Positions 18,855 to 26,489 of a stretch of DNA of 64,000 nucleotides are shown piece after piece. Each line of letters opens with the position of its first letter. Positions within the stretch are counted from its first letter, which is position 1. The position numbers and the translations under genes were made by a program. Location: contig OY761536.1 in NCBI GenBank assembly GCA_963664605.1, positions 1,984,001 through 2,048,000 on the forward strand, given 5' to 3'. Source of the stretch: JAHOYW01 sp963664605. GTDB taxonomy: Bacteria; Verrucomicrobiota; Lentisphaeria; Victivallales; Victivallaceae. The notes beneath the pieces are model-generated. The model was given only the letters and a program-made list of their open reading frames with translations, was not told the DNA's origin and searched no databases.

Positions 18855-21836
18855 TTATTTACCGTGATTCATTTCTACATCTGGAGACATTTCTCCGACT
18901 GGTGCGATGGCAATAATCTCATGACTATAAATTCGGCACGTTTTTCTTGTTTTCCAATATTTAAGAGATACTGCTCTATAGTACTTGTCTTTAATAGTTT
19001 CCGGCAAAATAGCCTGTTCAAGGGAATCTGCAGGCAGATAAACAGGAATGCCTTTTTTAAGCTTCTGTGCATTCCATCGCTCCATGCCAAAATTGCGTAA
19101 ATCCTGAACGGGTAAAATCTCGCGTTCCCGGGCCAAACTATAAATGCTGAACTCCTTACCCTTCAATCCAAGAGCAGACGGATCAATAAATAATTTCCCC
19201 TGCGCTGGATATTTTCTATTGAAAACCCCTTTGATTTCCTGTCCTAACAGGGAAATAATAATCCAGTTGCCTTTTTTTAGGGTTTTAAAAATAGAAATGT
19301 CTCCGGATACAGTAATTGCCGGAGAGGAAGATTTTTTCAATACGGCAGCTAAATAATTCATCATTTCATTATAATTATTCCCGATACTTTTAATGACATC
19401 AAAATGAAAAGCAATTACTGAACCTTTTCCACAGGTAAATTTAGTTATTGCCGGATAATTGGTTTCTGAAAAAACAGCGATAACCTTACATTCAGACGAT
19501 ACAGGTTCTGCAACTTGATTTAGTAAATGCTCCTTTTTCCTAGAAGATGTATTCCCGATTTTAATCCGTTTCCCATCAGAAAAGGTAATAGATTTCAGGA
19601 TGGTCGGTTTGCTCAGTTTGCGATATTTTGCGCCCATAAACTCTGGGTTAAGATTTTTAGTGTCCGTAATATCTTCTTTTGAAGTGGAAAATTCCGTCCC
19701 CATAGCAATTAATGTTCCACCATTTTTCACATAATTCATTAATGGGTCAACGCATTCGGCAGGAAGATGGGACACACTGTGCGGTGGAGCCAGTAAGGTT
19801 TTATAGCGGGTATAAAAGTTAACATCCCTAACTAAGAGCATACTTGAGTCCTGATAACTGGAAAGCATTTTTTTCAAACCGAGATAATATTGCATAAAAA
19901 GGTGACGAGGATCTTTTGAAGTCAGTTCCAATTCAATGCCATTAACAAGAATAGCAACATTATTAATTGGCCTTGCCCCATACCATTCCCGATTATTCCT
20001 CACCGTTGCTTTAAACATCTCGATAACTCTGGGATTAACACCTAGGAAAATTGGCAACCATAAAGTTTGAAATATAAAATAGGAACCATAATTGCCCTGT
20101 AGCATGGCAACATTTGAATATCCGGAATTATAATGCGAATGAGTCGAGAAGATAGTTTTATCATAGGGAAGATTCTCCAGCAAATCACTGCTCCTCGGCG
20201 CATAAGTCCATTGTAAATCACCTTCCCGTGAAAGCCCGTAAAAATCACCGTGCCCATAAAACCATCCTTTCCTGAGTCCGGGCGTAAAAAAGGGCTGATT
20301 TATTATTTTTAAGCCTTTAGAATTAGCATATTTCGTCAACTTTTTTACAAAATTTACGATCAAAGTGTTTTTCCATATAATATAACGCCGCCACCATACA
20401 TCCTCCGGAGCATGCCATTTGTTGCCCATAGCAAAATATTTGCCAATATCAGTGGGAGGAGTGGCGTTAAAACGTTTTTTACAGAATGCCACATATTTAT
20501 TGATATCATCTTCCAGCTTGTCAAAAACAAACGGATGCCAGAATTCATCAAGAAAAATCCCTTTTAGCGTACCGTTTTTATCCAGTTTGACTAGAGTATC
20601 TATTTCTTGTTTACAACGTTTCATAAAAGCAGGGCTAAGAATATCGACATACGGTCCCGGTTTGCCGTTTTTTTCTTTGACGAGATATTGCTCATAACCT
20701 TTTGTCCCCAATTTAAAAGTAGAATGCCAAAATATCCATAAATCTACCCCTGCTTCTTTGGCTCCTTGCATCATAGCTTCAAGGTATTGACGATACCGGA
20801 TGCCCAAGGGCCCGCCGCATTTCATAATAATATCGGTAATTCCCATCCATTTCAAACGGGTCATAATATTAACAATTTCTTTCTGTGGACGCATATTGGA
20901 GGGAGAACCAGTTTTCCTGTAGGCTATCGATAACTTGCCAGCGTCAAACAAGAAAAACCGAGCATTATTTTTTATAACTGCGACAGGCGGGTTGATATAA
21001 CCATGCTCATAAACCATATTTTCAGAAACCAATTTACCACGACCGGAAACAAGACTTGAGTCACCCCAGTCACTTACATCCGAAGCCCGTTTAAGCAAAA
21101 TTTTATTTTCTCGGCGTTTAAATTCTTCCGAGCTTAACTGCGTGATTTTCTTTGAACCAAGCCAGCGGACCAGATTAAAAAGAAGTTGGCGTTCCCCGCC
21201 TTTTGCCTTTTGATTTTTCTGTTTACCGCCTGGTAGAGACGCAAATCCGGTTGCCATGCCATTTCCGGCGACTTTGCCATCACCTAGTTCCTTGACCACT
21301 AGAATAGGTTTGCCAGCAGCATCTTTCATTACAATCCGGCTATCTGCTCCAGATTTTAATTGGATATGATCATAATATGCGTGCTTAAAATTTCGTGGAA
21401 TCCCTTTGACTACTTCATGAGCAGGTATAACAACGCTTACTTTTTGATTATCATATTTCTTTATTCCTTTGAAAAGGCTTGGAAATAAAGAATTATCCCA
21501 ACCTTTAAATCCTGTGGCGTTATGATGTAATAATAAACCGCCACCGCAATTAACATAATCGACTAAGTCTCTTCTCCACTTTTTAAGAGGTAATCCACCA
21601 GATAAGCTACCCAAAACTATGACATCATATTTTGTAACAACATCAAATCCAAGTTCGTTAATCAACTTAACTTTAAATGCTTTATTTTCTTTGAGAGTCT
21701 CAATAATACCAATATTGCCAGCGCCCGAGCTATATACACCAACTTTTAATGTATCTTTCCCTTTGGATGCTGCAACGGATTGAAAACCACCTATTAATAA
21801 TATTGTCATAACCGAAATAATTAACTTGATATTCAT
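18855..21836 (-). CDS. secreted ThuA-like / TIM-barrel glycosidase-like protein
   Basis: A 993-aa protein with an N-terminal signal peptide (about 23 residues, IISVMTILLIGGFQSVAA). Residues 30-230 resemble a ThuA/GATase-1-like fold (DVIVLGSLSGGLPL, CGGGLLLHHNATGF). A TIM barrel follows at about 320-620 (WIFWHSTFKLG, GIFLDEFWHPF with a candidate acid pair). The C-terminal part is GATase-like, as in the trimerisation domain of GH42 galactosidases (YVKNGGTLIAMGTEFS). It is probably a periplasmic or exported glycoside-hydrolase relative; the specificity is unknown. It is transcribed leftward just upstream of the LamG genes (29-bp gap), presumably as one operon. A palindrome lies about 120 bp upstream. 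Confidence 0.65.
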   Translation of the reverse strand: MNIKLIISVMTILLIGGFQSVAASKGKDTLKVGVYSSGAGNIGIIETLKENKAFKVKLINELGFDVVTKYDVIVLGSLSGGLPLKKWRRDLVDYVNCGGGLLLHHNATGFKGWDNSLFPSLFKGIKKYDNQKVSVVIPAHEVVKGIPRNFKHAYYDHIQLKSGADSRIVMKDAAGKPILVVKELGDGKVAGNGMATGFASLPGGKQKNQKAKGGERQLLFNLVRWLGSKKITQLSSEEFKRRENKILLKRASDVSDWGDSSLVSGRGKLVSENMVYEHGYINPPVAVIKNNARFFLFDAGKLSIAYRKTGSPSNMRPQKEIVNIMTRLKWMGITDIIMKCGGPLGIRYRQYLEAMMQGAKEAGVDLWIFWHSTFKLGTKGYEQYLVKEKNGKPGPYVDILSPAFMKRCKQEIDTLVKLDKNGTLKGIFLDEFWHPFVFDKLEDDINKYVAFCKKRFNATPPTDIGKYFAMGNKWHAPEDVWWRRYIIWKNTLIVNFVKKLTKYANSKGLKIINQPFFTPGLRKGWFYGHGDFYGLSREGDLQWTYAPRSSDLLENLPYDKTIFSTHSHYNSGYSNVAMLQGNYGSYFIFQTLWLPIFLGVNPRVIEMFKATVRNNREWYGARPINNVAILVNGIELELTSKDPRHLFMQYYLGLKKMLSSYQDSSMLLVRDVNFYTRYKTLLAPPHSVSHLPAECVDPLMNYVKNGGTLIAMGTEFSTSKEDITDTKNLNPEFMGAKYRKLSKPTILKSITFSDGKRIKIGNTSSRKKEHLLNQVAEPVSSECKVIAVFSETNYPAITKFTCGKGSVIAFHFDVIKSIGNNYNEMMNYLAAVLKKSSSPAITVSGDISIFKTLKKGNWIIISLLGQEIKGVFNRKYPAQGKLFIDPSALGLKGKEFSIYSLAREREILPVQDLRNFGMERWNAQKLKKGIPVYLPADSLEQAILPETIKDKYYRAVSLKYWKTRKTCRIYSHEIIAIAPVGEMSPDVEMNHGK

Positions 21837-22064
21837 TATTATTTTGCCTTGTTCCCTTGAATTCGTGAAAAAATCAGAATTCTTTAATATTTGTTCGTTG
21901 CATTAATCTTGTTCTGACCATTTATAAAACCAGTCTTTTATTACTATTAAATAGTGTAAATTACACCATCTAGCAATAGTAATAATTATAGAATAGCTTC
22001 CATTTTGTTAGATATTTAAGATAAATATTATAACCATTTTTGCAAGATACCACACTAGTCTACC
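21837..22064. promoter_or_regulatory. upstream region of the ThuA-like gene
   Basis: AT-rich leader and promoter region for the leftward gene. It contains the palindrome GTGTAAATTACAC at 21954-21966 (6-bp arms around one central A, with partial symmetry outside), the size of a LacI/GntR-type operator. The region ends at the outer boundary of the left 1.54-kb inverted arm. Confidence 0.45.
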
Positions 22065-22132
22065 GTTTTGATTATAATATTACCCAAAAATTTGTTAGTA
22101 TGCTGGTAAATGAATTGCATGTTTCGTGTCAA
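22055..22132 (-). pseudogene. truncated gene start at the outer edge of the left arm
   Basis: An AGGAGG Shine-Dalgarno with 7-bp spacing precedes a TTG start. About 22 codons are shared with the mirror copy (reading MTRNMQFIYQHTNKF if initiated as Met), then the frame runs off the repeat and stops after KTVD. The strong initiation region with no gene behind it suggests the duplicated unit included the 5' end of a gene that was cut at the repeat boundary. The product is unknown. Confidence 0.4.
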
Positions 22133-22224
22133 ATTTGTTCCTCCTTTTATTATTGATGCGTTTGCAACAATTATTAAAAATTGTCCGCATATAAATATCT
22201 TTTACTAACAGCATCTATATAAAG

Positions 22225-22262
22225 AGTATAACAAGAAAATAAGAAAAGTCAACACTGTTAAC
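22225..22262 (-). promoter_or_regulatory. promoter and palindromic operator, left arm
   Basis: On the minus strand, TTGACT, 16 bp, then TATACT forms a near-consensus sigma-70 promoter. The 15-bp palindrome at 22248-22262 (GTCAACACTGTTAAC on the plus strand) overlaps the -35 box. The same palindrome type lies upstream of the GntR gene and of the operon at 26490. Confidence 0.65.
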
Positions 22263-22329
22263 ATTATTTTTTTATTTTTTTACACTATCATCCCATAATT
22301 TGTTTAAATTAACGATTTGTTGATTATTT

Positions 22330-22458
22330 TCAGCTTACAAATTTCGCTTTTGACTTACCCCATTTCCGGTTTTTAAAGTTTTGAGCCCGGAGCAGCTCAT
22401 TATGCTTGCACTTTGCTGATCTGTCAGGATAAAGATTATATTTGTTTTTTTCTTGCAT
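22330..22458 (-). CDS. 42-aa basic small ORF, left arm
   Basis: Begins MQEKNKYNLYPDRSAK and ends KWGKSKAKFVS. It is rich in Lys and Arg and preceded by AAGGAAAAAG, divergent from the AraC gene with about 100 bp between starts. An identical copy is in the right arm, and an 85%-identical but interrupted piece lies at 32044-32135. No family is recognised. It may be a regulatory peptide, a transposase tail fragment or not expressed at all. Confidence 0.35.
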   Translation of the reverse strand: MQEKNKYNLYPDRSAKCKHNELLRAQNFKNRKWGKSKAKFVS

Positions 22459-22557
22459 TTTCTTTTTCCTTATTTTATGGATTGTTTTGCATTTTGTACT
22501 ATATTGTTATTATAGTATTAAAAAAAAATATTTGGAATAGATAATAATCTTTAATAT

Positions 22558-23406
22558 TTGGATGATATTATCATTATGGAAGATTTCAGGGCAGTATATA
22601 ATAGCAACTGGTGTCCATCGAAAAAGCTATTTGAGGTCCACGTTATTGGTTTTCGCAGGCAATTTTCGCATATTGTGGATGTACCTTACGGCGCTCCATG
22701 TGTCTTCATCGAGTTTTTTTATGATTCTGTCGATGTAGGATTAATTACCGGCACAAGAAGAATGCCGCCTTACACCATGGTCATTTTTGAATCAGATAAA
22801 CCGTTGTTTTTCGGTCGGTCGGGTATTCCCTGGAGGCATTCATGGATTCGTTGCAGCGGGGTATTGCTTTCCAGTATTTTAAAAGAAAATGCTATTGTCT
22901 GTAATACGCCTTTATTTTTTAATTCACCGGATATGAATGAAGAGTTTCTATTGAGTATGCATAGAGAACTTTATCATCCGAAGGGGGCTGATGATAAAAA
23001 TGTTGAAGACATATTCAGAATATGGATGCGTAATGTGCGCCGGGAACAACCAGGCAGAAAAAAAACAATTCCGGAGAATTTTTTAAAAGCAAAACAATTT
23101 ATTGAGCTTAATTATCATAAGCATATAACTTTGAATGATATAGCTAAGACTTGTTTTATATCACGCTCTCACCTGTGTAAAGGTTTTCAAAAATACTTTG
23201 CTGTTTCTCCGCTGGATTACGCAATCAAACTGCGTCACCAGCATTCTTTAGAGCTTCTCAAAGACATAAATTTAAACTTATCGGAGATAGCAGTGCAAAG
23301 CGGATATTCGGATGTCTTTTATTTTTCCAGAATGTTCAAAAAGCATACAGGGAAGAGCCCTAACCAATATCGGAAGGCAGCAGAAAAAGATTCAATTAAT
23401 GCTTGA
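22558..23406 (+). CDS. AraC-family transcriptional regulator (left copy)
   Basis: A 282-aa regulator. The N-terminal 160 or so residues form a cupin-like sensor (SHIVDVPYGAPCVFIEFFY). The C-terminal pair of helix-turn-helix motifs is complete: IELNYHKHITLNDIAKTCFI with SRSHLCKGFQKYF, then LNLSEIAVQSGYSDVFYFSRMF and KKHTGKSPNQYRK. Such proteins usually activate sugar-catabolism genes in response to the sugar. The 22558 start is TTG (MDDIIIM when initiated), and a nearby ATG at 22576 (MEDFRAVYN) is the more likely start. The identical protein is encoded by the right arm in opposite orientation. The divergent small ORF and promoter share its upstream region. Confidence 0.9.
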   Translation: MDDIIIMEDFRAVYNSNWCPSKKLFEVHVIGFRRQFSHIVDVPYGAPCVFIEFFYDSVDVGLITGTRRMPPYTMVIFESDKPLFFGRSGIPWRHSWIRCSGVLLSSILKENAIVCNTPLFFNSPDMNEEFLLSMHRELYHPKGADDKNVEDIFRIWMRNVRREQPGRKKTIPENFLKAKQFIELNYHKHITLNDIAKTCFISRSHLCKGFQKYFAVSPLDYAIKLRHQHSLELLKDINLNLSEIAVQSGYSDVFYFSRMFKKHTGKSPNQYRKAAEKDSINA

Positions 23407-23651
23407 CGAAGGAGTATTTATAAGGTTAATAGATCAGAGAGTTTATTCTATAATTAACGCCGTGTGCAAGTTTTGTCTTCGACATTTGCTACCCCAAAAA
23501 CAACTAGGTGAAGAGCGAAACTCTGTCGAGCCGTAAAAGTTGAACGTTTTTCGGCTAGTGAGGATATTTGCCTCTATCAATATCATTTTTTACTTCTTCA
23601 ATTTTGAGCATGAATTTGTATATTTGCTTTAATACTGCCATTTTATGTTTT

Positions 23652-23705
23652 AACGGATTCAGGTTACTTTGGTTTGTGATTATTTCAAAGTAACCTGAAT
23701 CCGTT
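23652..23705. repeat. perfect 19-bp inverted repeat (hairpin)
   Basis: The arms 23652-23670 and 23687-23705 are perfectly complementary over 19 bp (AACGGATTCAGG... on the left), with a 16-nt loop. There is no T-run on either side, so a simple intrinsic terminator is unlikely. The sequence CCGTTTCCTCT starting within the right arm is repeated directly at 23720-23730. It may be the end of a mobile element, a protein-binding site or a processed hairpin. Confidence 0.75.
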
Positions 23706-23786
23706 TCCTCTCAAATTTTCCGTTTCCTCTGGGATGGCTGTTTTTTTAATATCTTTCTTGATATTGCTGTCATTTGGTTATATATT

Positions 23787-23801
23787 GTCAACATGGTTAA
23801 C
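23787..23801. promoter_or_regulatory. palindromic operator upstream of the GntR gene
   Basis: GTCAACATGGTTAAC, an imperfect 15-bp palindrome of the form GTYAACNNNGTTRAC, ending 24 bp before the GntR start codon. Three further sites of the same form occur at 22248, 25997 and 26265. This is consistent with autorepression by the FCD-type regulator. Confidence 0.6.
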
Positions 23802-23824
23802 TTGATATCAAAAAGGAAAAAGCT

Positions 23825-24490
23825 ATGCAATCAACATTACAGGAAAGCGTTTATAACACAATCCGAGATAGATTAACAAGCGGATGCTGGGCTCCAGGCA
23901 CAAAACTTTCCGAGCCAAAGCTTGCTTCAGAACTTAAGGTTAATCGAAATCCTGTGCGCGAAGCATTATTGAAACTAGGCAGTGAGGGCTTAGTAGAAAG
24001 AATACCGAATATGGGTTGCCGGGTTGCCTTGGTAACTCTGGATACATTGATCTACATCTATCAGTTACGTGAAGCATTGGAAATAGCCGCCGTGCGTTTG
24101 GCTGCGACAAATGTTCAACCCGTACAACTCTTAGAGCTTGAACATCAAAACAACCTTTTGAAGCATTTTTTGCAGGCGAACAATGAAAAACTTGCTGCCG
24201 AGCATGATAACACATTCCATAGAATGCTTATTGAATTAAGTGAAAACCCGATACTGCTGGAAGTGTGGAATCAACAGCGAATAAGAATTATCTTCAGCAA
24301 AAATATCTTATTGGAACAAAATGAGAATATCACAATAAGCAAACATGACCCGAACATCGCTATCAGGGCTCATAAAAAAATTATCGCGGCTCTACGGCAA
24401 GGCGACCCTGATCAGGCAGAAACTGCGGTAAGGGCACATATCTCCTTTCCATTCCTGGAATTGAAAAATATTAAAAAATCCGGAAAATAA
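23825..24490 (+). CDS. GntR-family regulator, FCD subfamily
   Basis: A 221-aa regulator. It has an N-terminal winged helix (VYNTIRDRLTSGCWAPGTKL, SEPKLASELKVNRNPVREAL, then GLVERIPNMGCRV). A C-terminal all-alpha FCD ligand domain keeps the metal-site residues (EHDNTFHRML with Asp and His, and AHKKIIAALRQGD with a further His, ending TAVRAHI). FCD regulators typically sense sugar acids or other organic acids and repress neighbouring catabolic genes. That fits the operon at 26490-31978, whose promoter overlaps the same palindrome as this gene's upstream region. An AAAAGGAAAAAGCT ribosome-binding site precedes the ATG. Confidence 0.92.
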   Translation: MQSTLQESVYNTIRDRLTSGCWAPGTKLSEPKLASELKVNRNPVREALLKLGSEGLVERIPNMGCRVALVTLDTLIYIYQLREALEIAAVRLAATNVQPVQLLELEHQNNLLKHFLQANNEKLAAEHDNTFHRMLIELSENPILLEVWNQQRIRIIFSKNILLEQNENITISKHDPNIAIRAHKKIIAALRQGDPDQAETAVRAHISFPFLELKNIKKSGK

Positions 24491-24640
24491 TTATGAATGA
24501 TTGCGAACCAACGATACGACGGCTTTCTTATCTTTATGAGGTACGTATTTAAGAGGATTACGCACTTGAATTTCATCTTCATTTTGCATATTCCGGTAGT
24601 TTTCAGGAATATTGACAAAAATGAGTTTTATGTTAAATGT
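24491..24640 (-). pseudogene. IS256-type transposase remnant
   Basis: On the minus strand an open stretch reads NIPENYRNMQNEDEIQVRN then PLKYVPHKDKKAVVSLV before a TAA at 24491-24493. The second part resembles the RNSLKYVSxKDxKAV block of IS256-family transposases, apparently with a few residues deleted just before it. Only about 45 codons remain. It marks an old insertion in the core of the inverted repeat. The identification is by eye and tentative. Confidence 0.4.
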
Positions 24641-24852
24641 AAAGAATTGTGTTCAAATTGAAGAAGTAAAAAATGATATTGATAGAGGCAAATATCCTCA
24701 CTAGCCGAAAAACGTTCAACTTTTACGGCTCGACAGAGTTTCGCTCTTCACCTAGTTGTTTTTGGGGTAGCAAATGTCGAAGACAAAACTTGCACACGGC
24801 GTTAATTATAGAATAAACTCTCTGATCTATTAACCTTATAAATACTCCTTCG

Positions 24853-25701
24853 TCAAGCATTAATTGAATCTTTTTCTGCTGCCTTCCGATATTGGTTAGG
24901 GCTCTTCCCTGTATGCTTTTTGAACATTCTGGAAAAATAAAAGACATCCGAATATCCGCTTTGCACTGCTATCTCCGATAAGTTTAAATTTATGTCTTTG
25001 AGAAGCTCTAAAGAATGCTGGTGACGCAGTTTGATTGCGTAATCCAGCGGAGAAACAGCAAAGTATTTTTGAAAACCTTTACACAGGTGAGAGCGTGATA
25101 TAAAACAAGTCTTAGCTATATCATTCAAAGTTATATGCTTATGATAATTAAGCTCAATAAATTGTTTTGCTTTTAAAAAATTCTCCGGAATTGTTTTTTT
25201 TCTGCCTGGTTGTTCCCGGCGCACATTACGCATCCATATTCTGAATATGTCTTCAACATTTTTATCATCAGCCCCCTTCGGATGATAAAGTTCTCTATGC
25301 ATACTCAATAGAAACTCTTCATTCATATCCGGTGAATTAAAAAATAAAGGCGTATTACAGACAATAGCATTTTCTTTTAAAATACTGGAAAGCAATACCC
25401 CGCTGCAACGAATCCATGAATGCCTCCAGGGAATACCCGACCGACCGAAAAACAACGGTTTATCTGATTCAAAAATGACCATGGTGTAAGGCGGCATTCT
25501 TCTTGTGCCGGTAATTAATCCTACATCGACAGAATCATAAAAAAACTCGATGAAGACACATGGAGCGCCGTAAGGTACATCCACAATATGCGAAAATTGC
25601 CTGCGAAAACCAATAACGTGGACCTCAAATAGCTTTTTCGATGGACACCAGTTGCTATTATATACTGCCCTGAAATCTTCCATAATGATAATATCATCCA
25701 A
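24853..25701 (-). CDS. AraC-family transcriptional regulator (right copy)
   Basis: A 282-aa protein identical to the product of 22558-23406, including both HTH motifs of the AraC domain and the cupin-like N-terminus. As in the left copy the start at 25701 is TTG, with an ATG at 25683 as the likelier start. Complete identity implies a very recent duplication, gene conversion between the arms, or an assembly artefact. It is divergent from the small ORF at 25801 and from the promoter reading toward the 26490 operon, so it is well placed to activate that operon. Confidence 0.9.
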   Translation of the reverse strand: MDDIIIMEDFRAVYNSNWCPSKKLFEVHVIGFRRQFSHIVDVPYGAPCVFIEFFYDSVDVGLITGTRRMPPYTMVIFESDKPLFFGRSGIPWRHSWIRCSGVLLSSILKENAIVCNTPLFFNSPDMNEEFLLSMHRELYHPKGADDKNVEDIFRIWMRNVRREQPGRKKTIPENFLKAKQFIELNYHKHITLNDIAKTCFISRSHLCKGFQKYFAVSPLDYAIKLRHQHSLELLKDINLNLSEIAVQSGYSDVFYFSRMFKKHTGKSPNQYRKAAEKDSINA

Positions 25702-25800
25702 ATATTAAAGATTATTATCTATTCCAAATATTTTTTTTTAATACTATAATAACAATATAGTACAAAATGCAAAACAATCCATAAAATAAGGAAAAAGAAA

Positions 25801-25929
25801 ATGCAAGAAAAAAACAAATATAATCTTTATCCTGACAGATCAGCAAAGTGCAAGCATAATGAGCTGCTCCGGGCTCAAAACTTTAAAAACCGGAAATGGG
25901 GTAAGTCAAAAGCGAAATTTGTAAGCTGA
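25801..25929 (+). CDS. 42-aa basic small ORF, right arm
   Basis: Identical to the small ORF at 22330-22458, with the AAGGAAAAAG ribosome-binding site 4-5 bp before the ATG. It is the first reading frame to the right of the AraC gene and is followed after about 65 bp by an operator/promoter. No recognised family and no membrane segment. Confidence 0.35.
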   Translation: MQEKNKYNLYPDRSAKCKHNELLRAQNFKNRKWGKSKAKFVS

Positions 25930-25996
25930 AAATAATCAACAAATCGTTAATTTAAACAAATTATGGGATGATAGTGTAAAAAAATAAAAAAATAAT

Positions 25997-26034
25997 GTTA
26001 ACAGTGTTGACTTTTCTTATTTTCTTGTTATACT
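25997..26034 (+). promoter_or_regulatory. operator and sigma-70 promoter, right arm
   Basis: The palindrome GTTAACAGTGTTGAC (25997-26011) overlaps the -35 box TTGACT (26007-26012). A 16-bp spacer then leads to TATACT (26029-26034). It reads rightward toward 26127 and the 26490 operon. Overlap of the operator with the -35 box implies repression. Confidence 0.65.
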
Positions 26035-26126
26035 CTTTATATAGATGCTGTTAGTAAAAGATATTTATATGCGGACAATTTTTAATAATTGTTGCAAACG
26101 CATCAATAATAAAAGGAGGAACAAAT

Positions 26127-26198
26127 TTGACACGAAACATGCAATTCATTTACCAGCATACTAACAAATTTTTGGGTAATATTATAATCAAAACTTAA
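26127..26198 (+). pseudogene. truncated gene start at the outer edge of the right arm
   Basis: A TTG start with a textbook AGGAGG (26114-26119, 7-bp spacing) opens a frame that ends after 23 codons, just 4 bp past the repeat boundary. It is the counterpart of 22055-22132. Transcribed from the 26007 promoter it could make a short peptide, but it looks like the severed 5' end of a gene. Confidence 0.4.
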
Positions 26199-26264
26199 TA
26201 AAGCGATCTTATAAAAGTGCATGTGTTTCCTGCTGACAATAAAGAACCCTTTTTTTAAAATATT

Positions 26265-26302
26265 GTCAACAGCGTTGACATGTTTTTGTTTTATTATATA
26301 TT
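26265..26302 (+). promoter_or_regulatory. operator and promoter of the 26490 operon
   Basis: A perfect palindrome GTCAACAGCGTTGAC (26265-26279) overlaps the -35 box TTGACA (26275-26280). A 16-bp spacer then leads to TATATT (26297-26302). It lies outside the arms, in unique sequence, so it is not explained by the duplication. The transcript would have a leader of about 180 nt. Confidence 0.7.
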
Positions 26303-26489
26303 TATTACAGTTACAAGCGTAAAATATTCAAAAAACGGCAGTTTTAAATATATGATGGATTTTTTGGGGAGGAAATTATAGCGTTAAAAACTGCGCTTTA
26401 GAAAACAAGAAGTATAAACCGTTTAAATTGTAAGGGCTAAGCTATGTTGCTAAACCCGCTTTTAAACAAAAAAAGATAAAGGAGCTTTT
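26303..26489 (+). other. long 5' leader of the catabolic operon
   Basis: A leader of about 187 nt with complementary GCAGTTTT (26338-26345) and AAAACTGC, and an 11-codon ORF at 26444-26479 (MLLNPLLNKKR) that stops right at the AAGGAG ribosome-binding site of the first gene. Possible translational control; no known riboswitch is recognised. Confidence 0.3.

Larger units (their letters stand above)
22065..23604 (+). repeat. left arm of 1,540-bp inverted repeat
   Basis: Every base checked pairs with the reverse complement of 24655-26194; paired coordinates always sum to 48259, so there are no indels. The arm carries an AraC-family gene (+), a divergent 42-codon ORF (-), a promoter/operator and the first codons of a cut gene. 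The outer boundary is at 22065 (22064 C versus A in the mirror). The inner boundary is at 23604. Confidence 0.95.
23605..24654. other. unique core between the inverted arms
   Basis: A 1,050-bp single-copy spacer holding a perfect 19-bp stem hairpin, the GntR operator and gene, and a transposase remnant on the minus strand. Homologous recombination between the arms would invert exactly this piece, reversing the orientation of the GntR gene. Confidence 0.8.
24655..26194 (-). repeat. right arm of 1,540-bp inverted repeat
   Basis: Mirror image of 22065-23604. The repeat ends at 26194; the following TTAATA differs from the left flank. The arm includes the AraC copy, the small ORF, the operator/promoter and the cut gene start. 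Confidence 0.95.

Noticed and set aside
22065..26194. Composite transposon with the arms as insertion sequences
   Set aside because: The arms encode a regulator and a small ORF, not a transposase, and the outer and inner arm ends are not terminal inverted repeats of each other.
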